A stretch of DNA of 64,000 nt from Axinella damicornis (taxonomy: Eukaryota; Porifera; Demospongiae; Axinellida; Axinellidae). Location: the NCBI GenBank assembly GCA_963931865.1, contig OZ007511.1, positions 13,880,274 to 13,944,273 of the forward strand. Direction: 5' to 3'. The translations under genes were made by a program, and so were the position numbers. The notes beneath the pieces are model-generated. The model was given only the letters and a program-made list of their open reading frames with translations. It had not been told where the DNA came from and ran no database searches. Positions 1-12,921 of this stretch are shown piece after piece (the stretch's first letter is position 1; every line of letters starts with the position of its first letter).

Positions 1-401
1 TTCTTCCAGGATGTTTTACTTCTTGGGTTGTTCAGGAGTTGCTCAAGGGATGGGAGGTGGAGGCTGTCCAGAAGATGGCTCCACAGTGGGATAATCCCTG
101 AGAGTAGAGGGGCTGACAGCCGTTGTTCAAGGATCTGCCTGGGGAGGTCGGTAGTAGACATGGATGAGATGGAGTTGATGAAAGAGAGTTGCTTCTGGGA
201 AATGAATGAGGAGCCACGTGGCATGTGCGTTAATTGGAACGAATTGCAATAATTAGCTTCGGCGCCACGGCGAGGCAACCGCAGGGTTGCAACGGCTACC
301 AGGAGTGCGGTTGCCCCTCGTTATAAATAATATTAATTATCATGTTTCCAACTCAGTCTGATATGGCTATTCCCATAGGGAATGTATGGCAAATGCTAGC
401 C

Positions 402-445
402 AGAGCAACTAGGGTGATATTTTCCCATATCACCCTAGTTGCTCT
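402..445. repeat. 44-bp perfect inverted repeat (hairpin)
   Basis: AGAGCAACTAGGGTGATAT is followed after a few bases by its exact reverse complement ending AGTTGCTCT. It lies inside the 1.6-kb inverted-repeat element and can fold into a tight hairpin. Confidence 0.75.
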
Positions 446-1558
446 ATGGGTTATCGCGTCCCCCTAGGGCATGAATGTATTGCCATGGCGCCAGTCAATG
501 CATTAATGATAGATGCATAGCACAAGGAATTCAAGATGAAGGATATAGTACCAGTTGCGTGCAAGATGCTGGCTTGGAACCTTACTGCTGCTAGAGCGGA
601 TGGAGGTGTGGACTGGGCATGGCTATACTAGTAAGGGGCGGTGGCCAACTTACTCGTGGCTGGGCCCGGGCTCGCGTATCAAAGAACGATAAGAGGCCCG
701 CTTCTCCAACTGCATCCAAGTCGTGGTCGGCCATTTCAGGTTGCACGGTAAGTCCCACGCGGCCTGAGAACGAGGCTGTACTGTTAGTACGCTCATAGAA
801 GTGTATAGTACGCTGATTGTGAAGCGCAACTGCATGTTGCCAAGCCGCGACCGTTACCAAGGCCGCGATATCGACGCGTTCCTATAGCCGCAGGGTCTGG
901 AAACATGATAAATGTATTATACAGTGTGTAATGCAGTTTAACACGCAGGGTTAAACTAAGTTAACATGAACGAGCACTGAGGGGGTGTGGTGATGAGCGG
1001 AAGTGAACTTATCCAGAGATGCGCATGCGTGCTGGTTACTGTGGTCACGGTGGCTAGGGCAGTATGCATGAGCTAGTAGGCGCATGCGTGCCTTGATATC
1101 GGTTAGTTACCAGTTAGTTACAACAGTGCAGTGGTATCATGCAAGCAGCAATTCGATGTTCCCTCCCACCCACCCTTGATGCATTTAGGTATAGGGTTGA
1201 TTGTTGAACTGAATGGTGTTTTGCACAGCAGGTGCTCATATGTGATAATTATGACCTCCACTGAGCAGGGAAAGGTGACATGCTCAGTGTGACTGGTAGC
1301 TTGTGGAGACTGGTTGGCTATAAAGGGTTAGGCGGGATGCTGGGCAGCCTTCAGGGTAACTAACTAGGCTCCCAGCATTGTCCCCCAAGCTCAGGGGCGG
1401 AACAACTGTGTCCCCGATCATCTGAGAGCTCGGGGAAAACTGGTCTCATGCTACCTCCCGGCAAACACAGAGTTGGGTTCAGGTTTGGTCTGATACTTGT
1501 ATACTATTGTTACGGTGTTGGTGAGTGAAATGTTAACAGGGAAACATCACTCGTCTGT

Positions 1559-1642
1559 TAGTCTCGGTACCAGACTATTCGCGCACGGCGGAATAGTCTG
1601 GTACCGATTCCGCCGTGCGCGAATAGTCTGGTACCGAGACTA
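1559..1642. mobile_element. Foldback palindrome, TAGTCTCGG subfamily, 9-bp TSD
   Basis: The element begins TAGTCTCGGTACCAGACT and ends with the reverse complement. It is flanked by perfect 9-bp direct repeats CTCGTCTGT (1550-1558 and 1643-1651). It contains no coding sequence. It is one of about a dozen related palindromes in the window. Confidence 0.85.
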
Positions 1643-1652
1643 CTCGTCTGTA

Positions 1653-1696
1653 GCCGTATTGTCACTCGTGCCTGCGGCACTCGTGACAATACGGCA
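1653..1696. repeat. Hairpin directly following the foldback element
   Basis: GCCGTATTGTCAC at the left pairs with GTGACAATACGGC at the right, with a smaller inner palindrome around TGCCTGCGGCA. It starts two bases after the target duplication of the preceding foldback element. Confidence 0.65.
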
Positions 1697-1849
1697 ACAG
1701 ACTCGTGATATTTCCCTGTACACACTGTATAATATATAAATATCGAGGGGCAACCGCACTCCTGGTAGCCGCTGCAACGCCGGCTGCGACTCGCCGTAGC
1801 GCAAGAGTAGCGCAGTTAGTTCCAATTAACGCACATGCCACGTGGCAAG

Positions 1850-2415
1850 CACGCTCAGTCGATCGCTAGCAATGGCGGCCAAAGGGAAGACACGAAGTTA
1901 TTACAGCACTTACAACTTGCCAGCACGGTCAGTTTTGGCATGTAAGCGTCAGTGAACGACAGCAATTACGGCTGTGTGGTCAGAATCTATGTGGGGCCTT
2001 CGTAAGACTGTACTGGCAACCAACGTCGAAGAGAGCGATCGAGCAATGGCGGCCGACGGCACGACAAAAGCGCTTGTATCTCCACCACCAAGGTGAGTTT
2101 CAGCACAATTATTATACGTTTGTCTAACTGCATGATAGTGATCACGACGGTGTACTCAGAATCTCTGTAGGCCTTTCCTGCGAGCTATGAGGTTTGATTA
2201 TTTACATTACATTACGCGGCACAATTTTCTCTATACCAGGAGTGTAATATTTACGCGGCACAATTTTCCCCCTACCAGGAGTGTAACATTATTTACGCGG
2301 CACAATTTTTCCCCTACCAGGAGTGTAATATTTACGCGGCACAATTTTTCCCCTACCAGGAGTGTAATATATTACGCGGCACAATTTTTCCCCTACCAGG
2401 AGTGTAACATGTATC
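1850..2415. repeat. Dispersed repeat ending in five ~50-bp tandem units
   Basis: From about 2200 a unit of about 50 bp, containing ACGCGGCACAATTTT and CTACCAGGAGTGTAA, repeats about five times. Related sequence, with the same TACCAGGAG(T/C)G ending and upstream GGGAAGACAC or TAGTGATCACGA blocks, recurs at about 13150-13460 and 31690-32070. This makes it a dispersed family rather than a local array only. Confidence 0.6.
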
Positions 2416-2880
2416 CGTTTATAATTTGCAAAAATGTATAATTCTTATATACATGTCTTATTCCTAGCTCGAGCTTTGTAGTTTTGTATGTGACTACTCA
2501 GTGGCGCATGCATGTACGGATGTTTGTCTGTAGACTATAAGATATCCATTTCGGAAAAATATGCTGTCCAGGACCTGGAAGACAATCTTGATGTTGGAGG
2601 TTTCAGTTGCCATGATGAAGTGCTCGGAGTGTCGCTAGTTTAGTAGCCACCGTACCGTAGCATGAAATGAAAGTTGCCAAGTCCATCATGGTAAATCACT
2701 CTAGGCTTGAAACTGCATGGTTAAGAGATTCATCTAAACAATTTGGCCGGAGTTAAGCCAAGGATCAAGGCAACCTTTGTTGCATGGCTTTTCTATGGCT
2801 ACATTGAGCAAATACGTACATAGCTCATTGTATACATGTAGCTGGCTACTGCATGCGCAGCTGTGTCTGGCCCCGCGAGA

Positions 2881-2932
2881 CTAGGCGCTAGGCCCTCACG
2901 CGTTCCGCGTGAGGGCCTGGGTACGAGGCTAG
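2881..2932. repeat. Foldback palindrome, TAGCCTCG-type, one arm eroded
   Basis: GGCCCTCACGCG pairs with CGCGTGAGGGCC, and the right end GGTACGAGGCTAG is the typical terminus of the foldback family. The left terminus is shortened. Confidence 0.6.
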
Positions 2933-3592
2933 GAAGGGGTTGGTGCAAAACCTGGACTCTGGACTCTGGACTGGACTCTGGACTGCATTTTGGACTGGAT
3001 TTTGGACTGGATATTGGACTTTACTTCGTACGCATGGCCCTGAAGGCATGTCAGAGGTCGCTATATCTCTGTCTCAGTGGATGCCTATGGGAACCTAAGT
3101 GGGGACGACGTGGAGTAGCTACCCTGAGATCTGCTGGTGGAGGCTGGGGCTCTATCCTACAGGATTATTTCTGCTGGAGCAAATATCGGGAATCTGGTCG
3201 TTCCTGGCAGAACAGAGCGTGTGCCGTTGATTGTTCTGCAGTTTGCTGTCTGGGTGACATGTACCAGACTGATTTCGTGTCTGTGATGACGATGTTGTGC
3301 GTTAAGTTCTCTGCTGAGGATGGGCTCTATCCTACGGGATTATTTCTACGGATATCAGAACCCTGGTCACTTGATGGAAGTGGAACAGAGCGTGCTAGCT
3401 GTTGAGCTTGAACCAACTCATCATGTGTGTGTGTGTTGTATTTGTTGTGGACCAGCTTGGTCTTCTGTATGCCTTCTGGGCCATGAATGAATGATTGAGT
3501 CCAATATCCATTCCAAAATCCAGTCCACAGTCCAGTCCACGGTCCAGTCCAGAGTCCAGAGTCCAGGTTTTGCACTGACCCGCTAGGAGGGA
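2933..3592. mobile_element. 660-bp element with ~100-bp inverted repeats made of TGGACT units
   Basis: The left arm (about 2940-3050) carries GCAAAACCTGGACTCTGGAC followed by repeated TGGACT(C/G/T) units, then TGGACTGGAT and GAAGGCAT. The right arm (about 3470-3590) is its reverse complement. The two open frames of over 100 codons inside it show no recognizable protein and are probably incidental. Confidence 0.6.
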
Positions 3593-3938
3593 CATGCCGC
3601 AGCGCGGCGCACTCTGCAGTTGCACGTGTTGTCACGTGATCAACCATGTGTTTGAAACCGTACCGCAACGTGGTGAGCTTCAGTGAGAGAGGCGCATTCT
3701 AACGTGAAATTGGTGAGTTGCTGAGATACTCTGATCGTGTTGCAAGTAATGAAAAGGGCTATCGTTATGGTATTCAAGCGCTGGTTTAACAATTAACTAC
3801 CTTGTATGAGTATTGCCATCCTTCATGCAAACACCACATTCTCCTCCTTCACCCACCGGTCGCCCCCATACACACGCCACGTCTCTCACCCCTTCCACGA
3901 ACACTTACATTCTCCAGCATCTCAGAGTAGTGACCGCC

Positions 3939-6900
3939 ATGCCTCCCAAGAAGAAGACTGCCAGCCAGGTGGACCAGGGAGCTGTTGCTGCCCAGGGTAA
4001 CGTTTTCTCGGAGGGGGCGGATCCTATGGGTTTGGCCATTGGTGTTATCGACAAGAAGGCGAGGAACCTGGAGAAGAGAAAGGTTTGGCTGTCAGTACCA
4101 TCGGCGGACTGCTTTGTATTTACATACCAGTTTGCAGTGCATTACGGGGTTTAGTGCACGAGGGCAATATAGTTAACGGTCGAGGGCGAGATAATGCAAA
4201 CTGGTATCAAACTACTCACTTACCCGAAACAGTCGTTGGTCTTTGCATAATCTTTAACTGAAGTGTGCATTAAGCGATTTAATGTTCAGTCGTGATCGAT
4301 TCTGAGGTGTCTGATTTGTTGAGGGTCATGTGAGTAGCGCCAAGTTGGTATATACATGTAGAGAAAGTTGTTGATTATTGTACATTCATATTCACTAGTG
4401 CAGAAGGTGTACTATTGCTGAAGTGGGTGTGACCCTCATCCGATAGTGTGGATCCATCTCCTAGTTTGGCTCTCTTGTTTGGCTCTGGTGTCATAGCCAG
4501 TCGAAGATAAAGTTCTGAAGCAGCTATAATCAGAAAATTGTATCCATTATTGGGTGCTGCTGCCTGTTGGTTTTCGGCAAGCTAGGGGAAACCCCCTTCT
4601 GCTGCACGCCTGATATTTTGCTACTGTGGCTGCCACAGGTGTTGAGGGGTGTGATTGAATGTTGGCCATGTCTCAACCATTTTGATCGGGCAGTGGGTTT
4701 CACCGTGTTTTTAGCATGGATGCCGCCAACACCTCTGTAGGGCCATGATACAGTAATCACTGGAGTGTGCAGCTTCTTAGCAGCGCAGTGGTACATGTCC
4801 GATGTTCATACGCTGCGTAGTTCTCGAAATGGAGCTGTTCTTCGTCTTCCCATCCAAATAGAGCTCCCTCTCGAGAACTACGCAACGTATGTAAACCGTT
4901 GAATGGGGCGAAATCAGAGTGTGGTAAAGTAAAGGGGGACGCGTAGTTGTTTTAAGGTACGTTTCTGTTCCAAAATTGGTGAAACCATTTTCTCCCAATT
5001 ACCGTATAGCGGGTTTCTTTCGCGGGTGAAAACGTTCGCGAATTTCGCGTTTCTGTGGCGATTCGCGAAAGTTTTATCCGCGAAAACCAACCTGGATCAC
5101 TGCGACATAGCTGATGACGCCCTATTCGCTTTTTTTCCAGCGTGCTGACTCCGTTTTTGGCCCAGCATCACGGCTGTCAAGGTACTACAGATCTATCCAG
5201 TACGGCAAGGAACGAATCCCTATGCAAGCGGGCGACGCAGATATACCGACGACGACGACTACACTCACAAACAGAAGGCGCAGATAGCAAAACGAGATGC
5301 CAAACATGGCATGACAGCTCCCGTTCGCTATGGACTCCACTCTGTAACTCGCTCGCGCTCGCGGCGTGCTTATCGTTCTAATTCTCAGACGGCTGAGTCA
5401 CATTCCGGAATTAATGAGCGTTAGTGGGTGTGGCGAACTAGGTTACGGCAATCCGCGAAAGTTTTCTCCACGAAAATCTAATTTTCAAGCAATTCGCGAA
5501 AGTTTTCACCCGCGAAAGAAACCCGCTATACGGTATGGCACATTTTGTCATGCCTATGTTGGCAGAAGCAGCACTGCTGTTCTGTTGGGTGACGGATGTG
5601 CCATTTACCAAAGTGAACCAATTGGTATTGGGAATAGGCTTGGAAGACAACGTTGCTCCAGGTATCGTGAATGAGATATGAAGCTGGGGGTTGTGCCATT
5701 GTGATCAGCATAAAAAGAGCTTTCAAAGGATGTCCTTAAAATGGTTTTTAATCTCAGTCAAAATTTTGTCAAAAATCGCAGTCGGCCAAAGGCTATAATC
5801 CATGGTTTTTCATGATTTTGGTTCAAAATTCAACCTACAGCAAAATGAGCATCATTGGAATGCTCCATTCATGCTGATCACAATGGTGCAAATCCCAGCT
5901 CCATATCTCATTCCTAGCCCAAGATACCTAGCATATTAATCTGCTCTAACTGCATGCTTAGTTTGGTTTGCAAATGAGCTTGTCCCACCTCCTGTGTGTG
6001 GTACATGTACAAGCTTTCTGTGATGTTCTGTGGACTGTGGTCACACTGTGATCACACATGCATGTATAGGATTTCCGGTCTCTGTAGGTGACAGGAGTGC
6101 CAAGTGGGAAATTTACAACTGTACCCTGAGGGTGTACCACAATGGTGGCTAACGAACCGCCAGAGCCTATTTAACCAGTTACCTGGGACCAACTGCTTGT
6201 AGATTTTTGGGGTAGGGTTGAGTGCACCCTGAACTGAAGGAGAGAGAAACGGTCTCATAGCAGGGCTAGATAGAAGCTGGGACCTCTATGTCCACAGTCC
6301 AGCACTTTGACCACTTGGCCACCAAAGGGAAAGGGTCGGACAGAACAATGTATATCACTCACTCTCACACACCCTCTCACACGCACACACCCTCACACCC
6401 ACACACCCTCACACGCCCTCACACACACACATGCACACAAACTAGAACAAACTCTCTACTCTGAAGGACAGTCTGGATTCAGGGACGAAGTTGGACAAAG
6501 ATCAGTTGGATGCTGTGACCAAGCTTGAAGATGTTTCCACACAACTTGAGCTCGTGAGAGAACTGCAAAAACAGTTCAGCACCTTAAGTGTGGATGTAAG
6601 TCACCTGACCCTCTCATTGATGTCACATGACACCAGCATGCCAGTCACATGATCCCAGAAGGGAAGTCATGTGACGGCAGCGTGGAAGTCACATGAGCCA
6701 TATGTGTTCTCCATACCATCCTCTCTCATAGTCTTGTCATGAGACTACTCTCCTCACTTGCAGTACCAGTCATGTGACACCAGCATGGAAGTCACATGAT
6801 CCCACATGAATCATGCATGTCCTCCCTACCATCCTCTCCCCTCACTCACAGTACCAGCGTGCGCGCAAGAAACAGCAGAGAGTGGAGCGCCAGCAGCAGA

Positions 6901-9900
6901 AGGACTCTGAGAGAGATGCTCAGCGGAAATCCGTCAAATACACTCTCATAGTACAGGACGTACTCAACAGTATGGACGACGAAGCAAAGGAGAACTTCAG
7001 ATCTGGAGCCAATGGGGCAGTGGTGGGTTGCTATGGGGCAGTGGTGGGCTGCTAGCCGATGGGGCAGTGGTGGGTTGCTAGCCGATGGGGCAGTGGTGGG
7101 TTGCTAGCCAATGGGGCAGTGGTGGGTTGCTAGCCGATGGGGGGCAGTGGTGGGTTGCTAGCCGATGGGGCAGTGGTGGGTTGCTAGCCGATGGGGCAGT
7201 GGTGGGTTGCTAGCTGATGGTGCAGTGGTGGGTTGCTAGCCGATGGGGCAGTGGTGGGTTGCTAGCCGATGGGGGGCAGTGGTGGGTTGCTAGCCGATGG
7301 GGCAGTGGTGGGTTGCTAGCTGATGGTGCAGTGGTGGGTTGCTAGCCAATGGGGCAGTGGTGGGTTGCTAGCCGATGGGGCAGTGGTGGGTTGCTAGCCG
7401 ATGGGGCAGTGGTGGGTTGCTAGCCGATGGGGCAGTGGTGGGTTGCTAGCTGATGGGGGGCAGTGGTGGGTTGCTAGCCGATGGGGCAGTGGTGGGTTGC
7501 TAGCCGATGGGGCAGTGGTGGGTTGCTAGCCGATGGGGCAGTGGTGGGTTGCTAGCCGATGGGGGGCAGTGGTGGGTTGCTATGGGGCAGTGGTGGATTG
7601 CTAGCCAATGGGGCAGTGGTGGGTTGCTAGCCGATGGGGCAGTGGTGGGTTGCTATGGGGCAGTGGTGGGTTGCTAGCCGATGGGGCAGTGGTGGGTTGC
7701 TAGCCAATGGGGCAGTGGTGGGTTGCTAGCCGATGGGGCAGTGGTGGGTTGCTATAGCCAATGGGGCAGTGGTGGGTTGCTATGGGGCAGTGGTGGGTTG
7801 CTAGCCGATGGGGCAGTGGTGGGTTGCTAGCCGATGGGGCAGTGGTGGGTTGCTAGCCAATGGGGCAGTGGTGAGTTGCTATGGGGCAGTGGTGGGTTGC
7901 TAGCCAATGGGGCAGTGGTGGGTTGCTAGCCGATGGGGCAGTGGTGGGTTGCTATGGGGCAGTGGTGGGTTGCTAGCTGATGGTGCAGTGGTGGGTTGCT
8001 AGCCGATGGGGCAGTGGTGGGTTGCTAGCCAATGGGGCAGTGGTGGGTTGCTAGCCGATGGGGCAGTGGTGGGTTGCTAGCCGATGGGGCAGTGGTGGGT
8101 TGCTATGGGGCAGTGGTGGGTTGCTAGCCGATGGGGCAGTGGTGGGTTGCTAGCCAATGGGGCAGTGGTGGGCTGCTAGCCAATGGGGCAGTGGTGGGTT
8201 GCTATGGGGCAGTGGTGGGTTGCTATGGCTGTCTGATAGTGTTGAGTTCGGGAGAATAGTCCCCCTCAGCTGATATCAGAGTCACCTTGATCTAAACTAG
8301 CAGCATATCCCAGAAAGTATTAGAGTGGGTCAATAATCTCGCTGTCAATAGTCTCACTGTCTGACTAACACACTTTGTGTTCATGTGTGATGTGGTGTTT
8401 GAATGTTCCTCTTTACATGAGGTGTTCTTTAGTAGACATTTTGTGAGTGGTAGTGTTTCCTCTCTCCTGTAGCTGCTGTCCGAGGACCAGTTGGCGCACT
8501 TGGATGACCTCTATCAGCTGCTTACTCCCTCACGCGTCGACAACCCAAGGTAGGGGAGGTCACAGTATAGATTGGAGTTTGTGGTGAGGGGTGTAGTTAG
8601 CTGTCATGTGACTATCACGTGTTAGCACTGCCAAAGTTAATGTGTACGAATGACGTTTTTGTCTGGCTGTGTTCTCCCAACAGTATGCGTGTACCTAGGT
8701 CCGTCTCACATGTACTCAATCTTCACACGCACCACACCTCTCCCGACACAAGCTACATCGTCACACCCTCACATCTTACACCCACACACCCACCTTCCTT
8801 GTATACAGTAGCGGTCAATATAAAGTTCCCGTAACGTAAGCGGATTACAAGCGTAACGTATTTTATGGCTTCCGTAAGGCAAGGGGCGGACTTTACGCAA
8901 AATTAGCGTAATTACGCTACTGTTTACAGAGCGCTAGCGTACTATCACGTATGCCGATACTAAACGGCATTATATCGTCGTCGTTCCTGGGCAGCAGCGA
9001 ACAATTCTTGGTTATGCACTAGTGGAAGGTTGCAGCTTCAAGCCAGTCTTTGTCCTGTTGCTGTAGCTTGTGTAATTTTGCAACGCCGCACGCAGAACGT
9101 GGGCATGTGATCGATCGACAATCGTACGATCGTGTTTCCAGGTGGCACTGCTTGTTGCGCTACCTAGCTTGCTAGGATCTGGCTAAAACGTACGTATGAG
9201 CTGTAGCAAGGACCTACCTAAAGGCAAGTGGTATCTTTGTGTCAGCAGCGTTCCTCAACTCGCAAGAGCAGCTGTAGTTGGTGCACGTGGCGAAAATTTG
9301 TCGAGTCAGCAAAAACGTACCGTACTACGCAATGTAAACGTAGGCATACAGTAATTTTAGTACGCTTGCACAGTAGTCACACCGTATTACGCTTACGCTA
9401 CGGGAACTTTATATTGGCCGCTACTGTACCTCTCCTACATGTCATGCTTTCACATCCTCGAATGTACCCCCACCTCACCCTCACAGCTACCAATCTGATC
9501 TTGACTCAGCAAGCGACCACTTCTTACTTCTTCACGAGCAGAGCCCCAAGGAGGTTGCCGGGACAACATGTATCCACCAGTCCAAAGATACGTGCGCTAC
9601 AGCATGTGTGTCTCTCTTGCTACTTGGGTGTGTCTCCTGTTCGATCACAGCCAGTGGCACCGTCTTTTAGAACTAAGAGTTCATAGAACACTTACCCTGT
9701 GCGCCTCTCACAGTCCATACTGCTCTCGCTGACATGGACTCGTGTCGGTATGAACAAGTGCCACAGCCCATGTACACCTGTATTATAGTTGCTGACCATA
9801 TTAAAATGGCTGACCCTACCATCGTTTGATAAAATGGAGCTGGAGATGCATAGAATCGAAGCGCTTTGGTGGCCGTTAGTGGGAGGAGCCTCACATACTG

Positions 9901-10368
9901 GCCTCGTTCCCAGACCATTAGTGGGAGGAGCCTCACATACTGGCCTCGTTCCCAGACCATTAGTGGGAGGAGCCTCACATACGAGGCTACTCACATGTGC
10001 GCCATGCAATGGATGTCTCCTGACCCTCTCCCAGACAAGGAGCTGCATGAGCTCATCCAAACTATTGAGCAGTCCGGCTACTTTGACAAGCCCTCGGCTG
10101 CAGCGGAGGAAGAAGAGGAGGAGGAGGACTTGGTGAGGGTGTGAATGTGTGTGTGTGTGTGTGTGTGCTCGTACGTGTGTGTGTGTGTGTGTGTGTGTGT
10201 GCTCGTGCGCGTGTGTGTTTGTGATGTATCCTCTCCCCATTCTGTTAGGATTCTGAAGAGCAGGATGATTACAAGTCAGCTGATGATCAGATGACCTCTG
10301 GTGCTGATGAAGGGGAAGCCCCTGTTGACAGTACCTATAATGACCAGCAACAACTACTACAACTACAA

Positions 10369-10399
<31 letters not shown>

Positions 10400-12889
10400 A
10401 GCAACAACAACAACAACAACAGCAGCAACAACAACAAGGGACACCGGTGGAGTGGGTCCAACCCGAGTCCAACGAACCTCAGCAGTACTTCCCCCCGGCT
10501 GCTGCTAGTGGTCCTCCCGTCCCTGCCCAGCCCCACGTGACGTCCCCCGGGACAGTCGCACCAGCCATGATGGGGTAAGAAAACGAGTGTTGTCCAGTCA
10601 ACCATTATGCAGCGTGTTACTTTGTGCAAGTGGGCTGTAACAGGGACCCACAGGCCAGTATGGGCTGTAGCAGGGACCCGCAGGCCAGTATGGGCTGTAG
10701 CAGGGACCAGCAGGCCAGTATGGGCTGTAGCAGGGACCAGCAGGCCGGTATGGGCTGTAGCAGGGACCAGCAGGCCAGTATGGGCTGTAGCGAGGACCTG
10801 CAGGCCAGTGTGGGCTGTAGCAAGGACCTGCAGGCCAGTATGGGCTGTAGCAGGGACCAGCAGGCCGGTATGGGCTGTAGCATGTAGCAAGGACCAGCAG
10901 GTGAGTGTGGGCTGTAGCAGGGACCTGCAGGCCAGTATGGGCTGTAGCAAGGACCCGCAGGCCAGTATGGGCTGTAGCAGGGACCAGCAGGCCGGTATGG
11001 GCTGTAGCAGGGACCAGCAGGCCAGTATGGGCTGTAGCAGGGACCAGCAGGCCAGTATGGGCTGTAGCAGCAGCTGGCCAGTATGGGCTGTAGCAGGGAC
11101 CAGCAGGCCAGTATGGGCTGTAGCAAGGACCAGCAGGCCAGTATGGGCTGTAGCAGGGACCAGCAGGCCAGTATGGGCTGTAGCAGGGACCAGCAGGCCA
11201 GTATGGGCTGTAGCAGGGACCAGCAGGCCAGTATGGGCTGTAGCAAGGACCAGCAGGCCAGTATGGGCTGTAGCAGGGACCAGCAGGCCAGTATGGGCTG
11301 TAGTAAGGACCAGCAGGCCGGTATGGGCTGTAGCATGTAGCAAGGACCAGCAGGTGGGTGTGGGCTGTAGCAGGGACCTGCAGGCCAGTATGGGCTGTAG
11401 CAGGGACCAGCAGGCCGGTATGGGCTGTAGCAAGGACCAGCAGGCCAGTATGGGCTGTAGCAGGGACCAGCAGGCCAGTATGGGCTGTAGCAGCAGCTGG
11501 CCAGTATGGGCTGTAGCAGGGACCAGCAGGCCAGTATGGGCTGTAGCAGGGACCAGCAGGCCAGTATGGGCTGTAGCAGGGACCAGCAGGCCAGTATGGG
11601 CTGTAGCAGGGACCAGCAGGCCAGTATGGGCTGTAGCAAGGACCAGCAGGCCAGTACGGGCTGTAGCAGGGACCAGCAGGCCAGTATGGGCTGTAGTAAG
11701 GACCAGCAGGCCGGTATGGGCTGTAGCATGTAGCAAGGACCAGCAGGTGGGTGTGGGCTGTAGCAGGGACCAGCAGGCCAGTATGGGCTGTAGCAGGGAC
11801 CAGCAGGCCAGTATGGGCTGTAGCAAGGACCAGCAGGTGGGTGTGGGCTGTAGCAGGGACCTGCAGGCCAGTATGGGCTGTAGCAGGGACCAGCAGGCCG
11901 GTATGGGCTGTAGCAGGGACCAGCAGGCCAGTATGGGCTGTAGCAGGGACCAGCAGGCCAGTATGGGCTGTAGCAGGGACCAGCAGGCCAGTATGGGCTG
12001 TAGCAGGGACCAGCAGGCCAGTATGGGCTGTAGCAGGGACCAGCAGGCCAGTATGGGCTGTAACAGTGACCAGCAGGCGGGTGTGGGCTGTAGCAGGGAC
12101 CTGCAGGCCAGTATGGGCTGTAGCAGTGACCAGCAGGCGGGTATGGGCTGTAGCAGGCCGGTATGGGCTGCAGCGGGGACCAGCAGGCCAGTATGGGCTG
12201 TAGCAGGATCAGCAGGCCGGTATGGGCTGTAGCAGGGACCAGCAGGCCGGTATGGGCTGTAGCATGTAGCAAGGACCAGCAGGTGGGTGTGGGCTGTAGC
12301 AGGGACCTGCAGGCCAGTATGGGCTGTAGCAGGGACCCGCAGGCGGGTATGGGCTGTAGCAGGCCGGTATGGGCTGTAGCAGGCCGGTATGGGCTGTAGC
12401 AGGCCGGTATGGGCTGTAGCGGGGACCAGCAGGCCAGTATGGGCTGTAGCAGGATCAGCAGGCAGGTATGGGCTGTAGCAGGGACCAGCAGGCCGGTATG
12501 GGCTGTAGCAGGGACCAGCAGGCCAGTATGGGCTGTAGCAAGGACCCGCAGGCGGGTGTGGGCTGTAGCAGGGACCAGCTGGCCGGTAGTATAGTTGTGG
12601 CACCAGCTTACAGCTGTACCTTCTATACACGTGGAAAGAGGTCGTAGTTGAAGCACTATTGGTTTTCAAGGTGAAAAATTGTCAAGCCACGGTAGTTGGT
12701 TGTAGCAAAACAATGTAGTGCTACTGTAGGACACCTGCATGTGACCTGCATGCAGTATAGTGTATTTTGAGGGTCATGTGACCTGCATGTGACTTATATA
12801 GTGGCTGCAGGTATAATACAGGGACTTTATTGACCCCTACTGTGTATGTACTGTGTCTGTGATGAATTCATGTTTGCCTCCCGCTGCAT

Positions 12890-12921
<32 letters not shown>

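Larger units (their letters stand above)
213..1846. mobile_element. 1.63-kb element with ~120-bp terminal inverted repeats
   Basis: The left arm (about 213-330) and the reverse complement of the right arm (about 1735-1846) align almost base for base. Both start GCCACGTGGCATGTGCG and both contain ACCAGGAGTGCGGTTGCC. No transposase reading frame lies between the arms, so this is probably a non-autonomous DNA transposon. I could not find a clean target-site duplication. Two NRF1-like GCGCATGCG palindromes lie inside (about 1020 and 1080). A later palindrome (1559-1642) has inserted into it. Confidence 0.6.

Noticed and set aside
7014..8226. CRISPR-like regular array
   Set aside because: The units are contiguous with no unique spacers, the host is an animal genome, and the array is a minisatellite.
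10363..12669. Very long open frames on both strands (up to 768 codons)
   Set aside because: They are translations of the 30-bp minisatellite inside caprin intron 7; frame openness follows from unit length and composition. Flanking exons and phases account for the gene without them.
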